A DNA stretch of 5,286 nucleotides from an uncultured Nannocystaceae bacterium (GCA_938084085.1 CALKDV010000338.1:1-5286); one strand, 5' to 3'. Shown: positions 1 to 5,286, counted from the first letter of the stretch. Notes: generated from the letters alone by a model not told the origin. A program made the numbers and translations.

Positions 1-356
1 AAGCGATCGGGGTCATTGGCGTCGAGCTCGATGTCGAACACGTCAATGTCGGCGAATTTCTTGAACAGCACGCCCTTGCCCTCCATGACCGGCTTGGAGG
101 CGAGCGGCCCAATATCGCCAAGGCCCAACACCGCGGTCCCATTCGTGATCACCGCGACCAAATTCCCTCGCGCCGTGTAATCAAAGACCGTGTCGGGATC
201 GGCGTGAATCTCCATGCATGGCTCCGCCACCCCGGGCGAGTACGCGAGCGAGAGATCCCGCTGGCTCGTCAGTTGCTTGGTGGAAACAACCTCGATCTTG
301 CCGGGCCTCCCCGCGCGGTGGAACTCGAGTGCCTCTCGCTTTCGAACCTTCGCCAT
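1..356 (-). CDS. maeB: NAD(P)-dependent malic enzyme, N-terminal part (runs off the left edge)
   Basis: Malic enzyme oxidatively decarboxylates malate to pyruvate and CO2 with reduction of NAD(P)+, linking the TCA cycle to pyruvate and NADPH supply in the cytosol. I read 118 complete codons from the ATG at 354-356; the rest lies outside the window. The segment covers the N-terminal malic domain. It shows PGKIEV (residues 18-23), RDLSLAYSPGVAEPC (33-47), a GNLVAVITNGTAVLGLGDIG stretch (64-83), and SKPVMEGKGVLFKKFADID (87-105). Tyr39 and Lys94 sit where the family's catalytic Tyr–Lys pair is expected. The ATG is the only usual start codon in this frame after the in-frame TAG at 489-491, and it matches the normal N-terminus of the family, although no Shine-Dalgarno sequence precedes it. 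The cofactor domain, and a possible C-terminal phosphotransacetylase-like domain, cannot be seen. The family is certain; NAD versus NADP preference is unknown. Confidence 0.95.
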   Translation of the reverse strand, partial: MAKVRKREALEFHRAGRPGKIEVVSTKQLTSQRDLSLAYSPGVAEPCMEIHADPDTVFDYTARGNLVAVITNGTAVLGLGDIGPLASKPVMEGKGVLFKKFADIDVFDIELDANDPDR

Positions 357-547
357 AGGCTGCGGAGGATACTCGAACGACGGGACGATCTCGCGTGCAA
401 ACCACTGCGCATCGTCGGCGGCAGGCGACCAAGGTGGTGCGGCGAATCGAGGAACACCCGGCGCGCTACCGGTTCGTGAGAAGCCTCCCTAGGGGAGCTC
501 AATCGGATCCATCTGAGCCGTGCCTGACCAGCGAAAACGACGTCTGC

Positions 548-563
548 GGTGATTCGGATCACC
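548..563. repeat. Perfect 6-bp inverted repeat upstream of maeB
   Basis: GGTGAT and ATCACC flank a 4-base centre (TCGG), giving a 16-bp dyad about 190 bases upstream of the maeB start. It could be an operator half-site pair or a short hairpin. A repeat this short can arise by chance, and no regulator is assigned. Confidence 0.3.
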
Positions 564-641
564 CCCACCGTCCTGGTACAAAGATCAGCCGCTCGGAGGT
601 TCGCCTCGCCGGGGTGAGCATCCATCGGGAACGCGGATGTC

Positions 642-663
642 GGCGCGCATGCTGATGCACGCC
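642..663 (-). terminator. Possible transcript-end hairpin after the SprT-like gene
   Basis: On the minus strand GGCGTGCAT pairs with ATGCGCGCC around a 4-base loop. This makes a 9-bp stem with one G·U pair, 36 bases beyond the stop codon of the SprT-like gene. No T-run follows, so it is not a classical intrinsic terminator. It may stabilise the 3' end of the message or assist Rho-dependent ending. The position and stem quality are the only support. Confidence 0.3.
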
Positions 664-698
664 CGCTCGCCCGCCCACGCGCTGTCGACCGCCCCTGC

Positions 699-1610
699 TC
701 AGCGCTCTAAGAGCTTGTGAAGGTTGCGCCGCTCCCATCGCAGCGACGCATCATAGTGCTCGTAGATACGCTCATGCTCGCGAAAATCCGGCGTGTGATA
801 GACGCGGCGGCCACCAACGATCGGCATCTCGTGCACAGTGTGGAGCATCTCGTGGAAGACGATGAACTTGACGAAGAACGCAGGGACATCGTTCGCATCA
901 AGTACCGGATGAATCCGAATAAGTTGGTCTTCAAGGGTGTAGCTCCCCAAGCGAATTGACTCGCGCGCGCGACGACGGCGACCCCGTTGCCCCCAGGTGA
1001 TCTGCACATCGACCTCACCGTTGAAATACCTGTCGTTGATCTCGTCGTAGATCTCTCGCAGGTTGAAGTAGCGGCCCTCCACGTCGATCGGGTGTTGATC
1101 GGTGACCGATCGCGTGCGAACGCGATCGTCGTTGTCGTCGATAAACCGCCGCAACACCTGGGATGCGTCCGGACATTGGGCCTGAGCGTATCGGGCCACC
1201 GCCCGCACCACCGTGGGGGGAGCGCCGATGAACATGTGGTGCATCCGCAACGACCAGGTCGTTTGGCTCCGCTTGATCGACAGCATGGTGTGACGATTGT
1301 CGGTCGCCACCACCCGCACCTCGCGGGCGTCAAAGTAGGCTCTCAGGCGACGTTGGAGGTCCCGGCGTCCCAGTTCTCGCGTGGTCTCGGAGCGCTCTGT
1401 CCAGGAGAGGTCGAGACCCAACGACGAGCTCGTCGCGGCGTATTCGCCGGACTCGTCGCGCGTTCGATTCGTGAGGATGGCGCCGAGTTCACCCTCGTTC
1501 GGCGCTCGCAGGTCCTCCCGTTGCGGGGACACCCTCGCCGAAGACGCCGGTGTCCTCGGTGCGGTTGCTGTCTTCGCTGTCTGCCGAAATGCTGCGGTGG
1601 TCCGTCTCAT
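699..1610 (-). CDS. SprT-like zinc metallopeptidase domain protein
   Basis: This is a 303-residue protein with a C-terminal SprT-like metalloprotease fold. The zinc-binding helix is HEMLH at residues 253-257, with Glu254 as the expected catalytic base. A third ligand, His272, sits in YHTPDF, which matches the H-x-P-x-F motif after the HExxH helix in the SprT/Spartan group. Upstream, the YFNGEVDVQITWG segment (195-207) matches the family's 'YF-G-L...W' strand. The C-terminal zinc ribbon (CxxC pairs) of many SprT proteins is absent. Residues 1-80 are Ala/Thr/Ser/Arg-rich and look disordered. Residues 84-165 are folded-looking but not recognised. No signal peptide is seen, so it is probably cytosolic. 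The ATG at 1608-1610 lacks a Shine-Dalgarno sequence; the in-frame GTG at 1530-1532 (residue 27) is an alternative that would remove part of the disordered tail. The substrate is unknown; SprT relatives act on DNA-crosslinked proteins, but that role is not shown here. Confidence 0.8.
   Translation of the reverse strand: MRRTTAAFRQTAKTATAPRTPASSARVSPQREDLRAPNEGELGAILTNRTRDESGEYAATSSSLGLDLSWTERSETTRELGRRDLQRRLRAYFDAREVRVVATDNRHTMLSIKRSQTTWSLRMHHMFIGAPPTVVRAVARYAQAQCPDASQVLRRFIDDNDDRVRTRSVTDQHPIDVEGRYFNLREIYDEINDRYFNGEVDVQITWGQRGRRRRARESIRLGSYTLEDQLIRIHPVLDANDVPAFFVKFIVFHEMLHTVHEMPIVGGRRVYHTPDFREHERIYEHYDASLRWERRNLHKLLER
1107..1128. repeat. Perfect 9-bp inverted repeat inside the SprT-like gene
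   Basis: CGATCGCGT and ACGCGATCG are exact reverse complements separated by GCGA. The repeat lies within codons for an Asp/Arg-rich stretch (about residues 161-168), so it may be a by-product of CGA/CGC arginine codons. In mRNA it would form a strong hairpin. Confidence 0.6.
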
Positions 1611-1633
1611 AGGAAGCGTATTTCTCTAACCGA

Positions 1634-1718
1634 GGGGTCGGGCGAACGTGCCTTGCTCAAGCGCGCCGAGGAAGCATAGGATCGGCTGCAGCCCCGCCGA
1701 AATTCCCCGCCCGACCCC
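1634..1718. repeat. Perfect 11-bp inverted repeat with widely spaced arms in a divergent promoter region
   Basis: GGGGTCGGGCG at 1634-1644 is matched exactly by its reverse complement CGCCCGACCCC at 1708-1718. The 63 bp between the arms contain a 10-bp palindrome, GGCTGCAGCC, at 1684-1693. The whole structure lies in the 215 bp between the divergent SprT-like and moaDE genes. The arm centres are 74 bp apart, close to seven helical turns. It could be a pair of operator sites or a long stem in a transcript crossing the region. The match is exact and ends abruptly on both sides. Confidence 0.65.
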
Positions 1719-1773
1719 GTGGGATCCCCAAGGATCTGCGTGAACTTGCGTCGGGAGCAATGATCTGGAAGAC

Positions 1774-1790
1774 CTCACGTTCGCTCACGT
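1774..1790 (+). repeat. Tandem 7-bp direct repeat at 10-bp period upstream of moaDE
   Basis: CTCACGT occurs at 1774-1780 and again at 1784-1790 with a 3-base spacer, one helical turn apart. It ends 35 bases before the chosen moaDE start. A weak -10-like TACACT overlaps its right end (1790-1795), with no acceptable -35 at 17 bp. It could be a regulator-binding site. If moaDE instead starts at the ATG at 1760, the repeat would be coding. Confidence 0.35.
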
Positions 1791-1825
1791 ACACTTTAGA
1801 ACAGCCTGAAGATCTGGCACGGATC

Positions 1826-2557
1826 ATGAGCCTCTCCAACATACGCAACGTTCGACTTTTTGCCGGTCTGAAAGAGGCCGCCGGTCGCACGCATGTGCCG
1901 ATCTCATGCCCGGAAGGGGCAACTGCGGCGGATTTGAAGGCTGAAGCAGCAGCGATGGTTCCGGGAATCACATCCTTGGTCGACGCTTGTCGTGTCGCCG
2001 TTGGGGAAAAATTTGTCGCCGACGGCGCGCTGCTTCCCGCCGACGGTGAGATCGCGCTGATCCCGCCGGTCTCGGGGGGCCAAGACGTGAATCGGGGCTC
2101 CGTCGATACCAACGACCGCGCCAGCACCGACACCGACCGCTCGCGGAGCGCCTGCTTGACCACGCGACCGTTGGACGCGACCGAAGTGGGGGGCGAGGTC
2201 GCCATGGACACCGCGGGTGCCACCACGACCTTCGTGGGTAACGTTCGCAGCCAGTCACGCGGGCTGCTCATCACGCACCTCGACTACGAGGCCTACCGGC
2301 CCATGGCCCTGCGGGTCATGCAAGAGATCGTCGACGGGATCGAAGCGGAGATCGACGGGGCTCGGGTGGCCATCCACCATCGCCTCGGCCGCCTCGTGGT
2401 GGGCGAAGCCGCCGTGATCATCGCCGCGAGCGCGCCCCACAGAGCCGAGGCGTTCGACGCCTGTCGCCGCGCCATCGAGGCGCTCAAGCGTGACGTGCCC
2501 ATCTGGAAGAAGGAGTTCGACGCCCAGGGTGGAAGTTGGATCGGACAAGGCCCCTAG
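1826..2557 (+). CDS. moaD-moaE: MoaD–MoaE fusion: both subunits of molybdopterin synthase
   Basis: Molybdopterin synthase inserts two sulfurs into cyclic pyranopterin monophosphate to make molybdopterin, the third chemical stage of molybdenum cofactor synthesis in the cytosol. From the ATG at 1826 the protein has 243 residues. Residues 5-85 are MoaD, a ubiquitin-like sulfur carrier: VRLFAGLKEAAG near the start, and IPPVSGG ending at Gly84-Gly85. Residues 86 to about 112 form a polar Asp/Thr/Arg linker. The rest is MoaE: AGATTTFVGNVR (Arg141), YEAY (154-157), HHRLG (184-188), PHR with His205-Arg206, Lys221 in ALK, and PIWKKE with Lys228-Lys229. These match the E. coli MoaE active-site Arg, His-Arg and two Lys positions. 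Both domains are of normal length. The earlier in-frame ATG at 1760 has GGGAG only 2 bases upstream and would add 22 residues unlike MoaD, so I prefer 1826. The fold assignment is firm; the exact start is not. Confidence 0.92.
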   Translation: MSLSNIRNVRLFAGLKEAAGRTHVPISCPEGATAADLKAEAAAMVPGITSLVDACRVAVGEKFVADGALLPADGEIALIPPVSGGQDVNRGSVDTNDRASTDTDRSRSACLTTRPLDATEVGGEVAMDTAGATTTFVGNVRSQSRGLLITHLDYEAYRPMALRVMQEIVDGIEAEIDGARVAIHHRLGRLVVGEAAVIIAASAPHRAEAFDACRRAIEALKRDVPIWKKEFDAQGGSWIGQGP

Positions 2558-3993
2558 CCGCCCCCTGCGCGGGACCCTCAAAAACCCTCACCGCGGCCGC
2601 GCAACGATCCGAAACGCCGGGCGACTACCTCAAGGTGACCGCCCAAGCCCTGCCACCCCCAAACGCCCTCCCGGAGGGCACGGCGACCCTCAAACTGCCG
2701 CAGCGCGCCCTGACTGAGCCCCTCGTGTTCGAGCTTCTCGGCGAACGCGCGACACGATTTCGGTGCCGCGGCACGTGGGTGATCGGCACCTCTGCGGCGG
2801 CGTCCTTGCGCCTCCACGACCCTTTCGTGAGCGGATCTCATCTGCGCTGTACCGTTCGCAGCGACGGGGTCTGGGTGGAAGACCTGGGCTCAAAAAATGG
2901 CACCCGACTCAACGGTATCGAGATTCGCGCGGGCCTCATCACACCAGGGATGTGCCTTCACCTCGGGAGGCAACGCCTGCTCCTATTTCGACAGCACCCG
3001 CCGCGCTCTTCGGTGCCGTCGGTCCCTGAGACGGCGCGTCGACCTGGGGGCATGGTGGGGCAAAGTCAGTCGTTTCAAGAGGCGGTGCGGCACCTGCCGA
3101 CCTACGCGGCGTTGGAGCAGCCCGTGCTGGTGCTCGGCGAGACGGGCGTCGGTAAAGAGCTCGTCGCGCGCGCGCTCCACGATGAAGGCCCCCGCGCGGA
3201 TGCCCCCTTCGTCGCACTCAACTGCGCGTCAATTCCCGAACAACTCGCGGAGAGCGAGCTGTTTGGACACGCCAAGGGAGCGTTCACCACGGCCCTCAGC
3301 AAGCATCGCGGCGCCTTCGCGCGGGCCGGTGATGGCACGCTATTTCTCGATGAGATCGGCGAGCTCCCGCTGGCGCTGCAAGCCAAGCTGCTCCGGGTCT
3401 TGGAGACCCGGGCGTTCGCGCCGGTGGGCGCTGAGATCGCACAACCGATGCGCGCGCGAATCGTCGCGGCCACCCACTGCGACCTCCCCTCCGCCGTCGA
3501 GCGCGGAACATTCCGGGAAGATCTCTTTCATCGGCTCTCCGTGTTTCAGGTCAACATACCGCCGCTGCGGGCGCGGCCAGATGATATCAGCGCGCTGTTG
3601 AGCCACTTTGTGGCGGACACGGAGCGGCAGCTTCGCCGGCAGATCCGCGTGGAGTCATGCGCGTTCGAAGCCGCGATCTCGCACCCGTGGCCGGGGAACA
3701 TCCGGGCCTTGCGAAACGCACTCTTGCGCGCCGCGGTGTTGGGCGACGGCGTGATCACGGGCGCGTTGCTGGTCCCGCGCGCCGCGCACCGCGGCGAGGA
3801 CAAAGACGGGATCACCGTGCCCCGAGGGGATTTTGCCACCATGAAACGCGCGCTATTGCGGCGTTTGGTCGAGGAGCACGGCAGTATCCGCAAGGCCGCG
3901 GTTGCCATCGGCGTTCCGCGCAGTACGCTCGGGGCGTGGCTACGAGGCCCCCCAGAGGAGGTCTGCGCGCTCTCCCCTTCTGCGCTTCCCTAG
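2536..3993 (+). CDS. FHA domain sigma-54-type transcriptional activator (AAA+ and Fis-type DNA-binding domains)
   Basis: This is a 485-residue enhancer-binding protein. Such activators use ATP hydrolysis to open sigma-54 RNA polymerase promoters, and FHA domains bind phosphothreonine, usually linking them to Ser/Thr kinases. Residues 1-60 are a Pro/Ala-rich tail. The FHA domain (about 63-151) contains Ser99 and His102 (VSGSH) and DLGSKNGT with Asn121. The AAA+ domain (about 173-400) has Walker A GETGVGKE (201-208), GAFTTA (248-253) in place of GAFTGA, Walker B TLFLDE (268-273), FRED (326-329) and HPWPGNIR (383-390). A Fis-like helix-turn-helix lies at about 446-470 (IRKAAVAIGVPRSTLGAWL). The start is non-ATG: TTG at 2536 has AGGG 6 bases upstream and overlaps moaDE by 22 nt; GTG at 2635 is the alternative, since the first in-frame ATG lies inside the FHA domain. 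Translation is probably coupled to moaDE. Target promoters are not identifiable here. Confidence 0.92.
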   Translation: MDRTRPLAAPCAGPSKTLTAAAQRSETPGDYLKVTAQALPPPNALPEGTATLKLPQRALTEPLVFELLGERATRFRCRGTWVIGTSAAASLRLHDPFVSGSHLRCTVRSDGVWVEDLGSKNGTRLNGIEIRAGLITPGMCLHLGRQRLLLFRQHPPRSSVPSVPETARRPGGMVGQSQSFQEAVRHLPTYAALEQPVLVLGETGVGKELVARALHDEGPRADAPFVALNCASIPEQLAESELFGHAKGAFTTALSKHRGAFARAGDGTLFLDEIGELPLALQAKLLRVLETRAFAPVGAEIAQPMRARIVAATHCDLPSAVERGTFREDLFHRLSVFQVNIPPLRARPDDISALLSHFVADTERQLRRQIRVESCAFEAAISHPWPGNIRALRNALLRAAVLGDGVITGALLVPRAAHRGEDKDGITVPRGDFATMKRALLRRLVEEHGSIRKAAVAIGVPRSTLGAWLRGPPEEVCALSPSALP

Positions 3994-4102
3994 CGCGCCC
4001 AGATTCGCTATGCCTACGGGCGCGCGACATAGTGTCCGCACAACCATGCGCGCGCCTCCACGGCGCGACGCTCGACCCAGAGACCAACAAAAGAGAACCG
4101 AC
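3994..4102 (+). promoter_or_regulatory. sodB leader region with a small hairpin and ribosome-binding site
   Basis: These 109 bases separate the activator stop from sodB. CGCGCC at 4051-4056 and GGCGCG at 4062-4067 form a 6-bp hairpin with a 5-base loop, ending 35 bases before the sodB ATG. AAGAGA at 4091-4096, 6 bases before that ATG, is a weak purine-rich ribosome-binding site. It supports 4103 as the start over the in-frame ATG at 4046. A TTCGCT/CATAGT pair at 4004-4009 and 4028-4033 (18-bp spacing) is only a poor sigma-70-like match. Whether sodB has its own promoter is therefore undecided. Confidence 0.35.
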
Positions 4103-4690
4103 ATGAGCTTCGAACTCCCCACGCTTCCATACGACAAGACCGCCCTCGAACCACACATGAGCGCGGAGACTTTCGACTACCACCACGGCAAACACCACAA
4201 CGCCTACGTCACCAAGCTCAACGCGTTGACTGAGGGCTCCGAGTGGGCGGGGAAGTCGCTCGACGACATCATCGCGAGCGCCGAGGGTGGGCTGTTTAAT
4301 CAAGCCGCGCAGCACTTCAACCACAGCTTCTTTTGGAAGTGCATGAAGCCCGCCGGCGGTGGCGAGCCCACCGGCGCGCTCGCCGACGCCATCAAGCGCG
4401 ACTTCGGTGGACTCGACGAGTTCAACGCCGCGTTCAGCGCCGCCGCAGCCGGACAGTTCGGCTCTGGCTGGGCGTGGCTCGTGATGCGGGGCGGCAAGCT
4501 CGAGATCATGACCACCGGCAACGCTGACCTTCCGCAAAAGCACGGCGCCACCCCCCTCCTCACCCTCGACGTGTGGGAGCACGCCTACTACGTGGACTAC
4601 CGAAACGCGCGACCCAAATATATCGAGACCTTCCTCAGCAAGCTCATCAACTGGGACTTCGTGGCGGAGAACCTCGGCAACGCCGGCTGA
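4103..4690 (+). CDS. sodB: Iron superoxide dismutase
   Basis: This cytosolic enzyme converts superoxide into oxygen and hydrogen peroxide. It has 195 residues, close to the 193 of E. coli SodB, and aligns with it end to end by eye. The four metal ligands are His27 (in FDYHHGKHH), His74 (AQHFNH), Asp156 and His160 (DVWEHAYY). Iron rather than manganese is suggested by Gln70 in the N-Q-A-A-Q stretch before His74, and by TGNAD (Ala141) where manganese enzymes usually carry the active-site Gln. The FGSGWAWLV and YRNARPKYIE motifs are intact. No signal peptide is present. The start at 4103 follows a weak purine-rich site and gives the usual MSFELP N-terminus; starting at the in-frame ATG at 4046 would add 19 mostly basic residues not found in the family. 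Cambialistic metal use cannot be excluded from sequence. Confidence 0.97.
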   Translation: MSFELPTLPYDKTALEPHMSAETFDYHHGKHHNAYVTKLNALTEGSEWAGKSLDDIIASAEGGLFNQAAQHFNHSFFWKCMKPAGGGEPTGALADAIKRDFGGLDEFNAAFSAAAAGQFGSGWAWLVMRGGKLEIMTTGNADLPQKHGATPLLTLDVWEHAYYVDYRNARPKYIETFLSKLINWDFVAENLGNAG

Positions 4691-4707
4691 TCCTCTGCGC
4701 AATCGTT

Positions 4708-4751
4708 GACGAGGCAAAGGCAGGGCGTACACGTCCTGCCTTTGTCGCGTC
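4708..4751. terminator. Hairpin between convergent genes, probably a bidirectional terminator
   Basis: A 17-base arm (4708-4724) pairs with 4735-4751 around a 10-base loop, with one mismatch and one G·U pair. The core is AAAGGCAGG against CCTGCCTTT. It begins 17 bases after the sodB stop and ends 5 bases from the DUF1295 stop, so it can serve both transcripts. The T-tract is short: TTT on the plus strand and TTT on the minus strand, both drawn from the stem's A/T pairs. It resembles terminators in which the A-tract and U-tract pair with each other. Confidence 0.75.
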
Positions 4752-4756
4752 TTGCG

Positions 4757-5286
4757 TCAGCCGCCCCGCGGTGGCCGCAAGAAGACGCGAGGCGTGGTGT
4801 CGGCATGCGCCCGCCAGCCATCACGACGCGCAGCGTGACGCTCCTCGATCATCGGTAGGCTCACCGTCACGAACAACAAGTTGATGGATAGAGCGCCCAC
4901 GATCGTCCACCAAACCCAGGGCGCGGTGAACGCCGCGAAGACAAAAAGACCCCACCAAAACGTCATCTCCCCGAAGTAGTTGGGATGCCGCGACCAGGCC
5001 CAGATTCCCGTCTTCAGAATTGTGCCCCGGGGCAGTCGCTGGAGCCGGAAGGCCCGAAGCTGCTGGTCGGCCAAGGCCTCGCAACCGATACCGATCAGCG
5101 TGACCGCCGCCGCGAGCGCGTCGCCCCAACCCAACGGGGCAGTCGAGGTGAGCGCCGGCCACAGCGCGGCGCTGCCGCCAAATACGAGCAAGGTGGGGAA
5201 CATGTGAATGCCCGAGAAGCTCACCAGCCAATAGCGGCGCCCGTGCTTGCTCGCCAAATCTACATATCGCCAGTCCTCGTGCGAGA
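4757..5286 (-). CDS. DUF1295 membrane protein, steroid 5-alpha-reductase-like (N-terminus off the right edge)
   Basis: I see 175 complete codons and the TGA at 4757-4759; the gene continues past the right edge. The visible part opens with SHEDWRY, a signature of DUF1295 proteins, so the TTG at 5255-5257 is not the start. Numbering from the first visible codon, hydrophobic segments lie at about 20-45, 53-72 and 107-145. Conserved positions include EALADQQL (69-76) and the C-terminal WSRHPNYFGE (97-106), shared in pattern with steroid 5-alpha reductases and isoprenylcysteine methyltransferases. The C-terminal tail has the family's charged stretch after the last helix (PMIEER). It is an inner-membrane protein, probably a reductase of an unknown lipid or sterol-like substrate; no reaction is proven for most of this family. 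It converges on sodB with only 66 bases between the stops and no sign of shared function. Confidence 0.88.
   Translation of the reverse strand, partial: SHEDWRYVDLASKHGRRYWLVSFSGIHMFPTLLVFGGSAALWPALTSTAPLGWGDALAAAVTLIGIGCEALADQQLRAFRLQRLPRGTILKTGIWAWSRHPNYFGEMTFWWGLFVFAAFTAPWVWWTIVGALSINLLFVTVSLPMIEERHAARRDGWRAHADTTPRVFLRPPRGG

Larger units (their letters stand above)
357..698. other. Gene-free stretch between the SprT-like gene and maeB
   Basis: These 342 bases separate two genes that both read on the minus strand. The stretch should hold the 3' end of the SprT-like transcript and the maeB promoter. The open frames on both strands here give arginine- and proline-rich peptides without any family signature that I recognise, and I regard them as non-coding. 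The visible structure is a 9-bp hairpin at 642-663 and a small palindrome at 548-563. I found no convincing -35/-10 pair or sigma-54 site on the minus strand upstream of maeB. The 43 codons in frame with maeB upstream of its ATG have no usual start codon, so they do not extend the protein. Confidence 0.6.

Noticed and set aside
357..488. Upstream extension of maeB in the same frame
   Set aside because: The frame is open back to the TAG at 489-491 but has no ATG, GTG or TTG, and the proline-rich peptide does not resemble a malic enzyme.
987..1679. Long plus-strand open frame opposite the SprT-like gene
   Set aside because: It lies antisense to a gene with clear protease motifs, and its peptide is typical GC-rich shadow sequence.
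1760..1825. In-frame ATG at 1760 as the moaDE start
   Set aside because: It would add 22 residues unlike any MoaD N-terminus, and the GGGAG before it is only 2 bases from the ATG. It is not fully excluded.
1815..1831. TGGCACG at 1815-1821 as a sigma-54 -24 element
   Set aside because: The expected GC at the -12 position is missing, and the site runs into the moaDE start codon.
4004..4033. Sigma-70-like promoter for sodB (TTCGCT, 18 bp, CATAGT)
   Set aside because: Only about half of the -35 and four of six -10 positions match, which is expected by chance in a region this size.
4046..4102. In-frame ATG at 4046 as the sodB start
   Set aside because: The 19 extra residues are mostly Arg/Pro/Asp with no family counterpart, and the MSFELP start at 4103 is typical.
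3812..4732. 306-codon minus-strand open frame across sodB and the activator end
   Set aside because: It is antisense to sodB, whose metal ligands and full-length match are unmistakable, and has no recognisable motif of its own.

Overview
The window is GC-rich bacterial chromosomal DNA, roughly two-thirds G+C by eye. It has tightly packed housekeeping genes and one enhancer-binding regulator of the FHA–AAA+–Fis type. That regulator type is especially common in Myxococcota and related deltaproteobacterial lineages, so I infer such a host. This is an inference from architecture and composition; no taxonomic marker is present. I see no mobile element, CRISPR array, tRNA or rRNA.

Layout, left to right. 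(1) The first 118 codons of a malic enzyme (maeB) on the minus strand, running off the left edge. (2) A 342-base gene-free stretch holding two small inverted repeats. (3) A minus-strand SprT-like zinc metallopeptidase of unknown substrate. (4) A 215-base divergent intergenic region with a perfect 11-bp inverted repeat whose arms lie 63 bp apart, and a 7-bp direct repeat at 10-bp period. (5) A plus-strand gene fusing both subunits of molybdopterin synthase (MoaD then MoaE), with the MoaD Gly-Gly tail buried inside the chain. (6) An FHA-domain sigma-54-type activator that overlaps the end of the fusion gene by 22 nt and uses a non-ATG start. (7) An iron superoxide dismutase (sodB) with all four metal ligands. 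(8) A hairpin that probably serves as a terminator for both of the convergent genes beside it. (9) A minus-strand DUF1295 membrane protein running off the right edge.

The moaDE–activator pair looks like a translationally coupled unit. Nothing ties the other genes into one pathway: malate decarboxylation, cofactor synthesis, superoxide removal and a membrane reductase-like protein look like ordinary chromosomal neighbours. I do not see a convincing new multi-gene system. The points most worth a second look are the internal Gly-Gly of the MoaD–MoaE fusion, the GAFTTA variant and the missing FHA arginine in the activator, and the long inverted repeat between the divergent genes.
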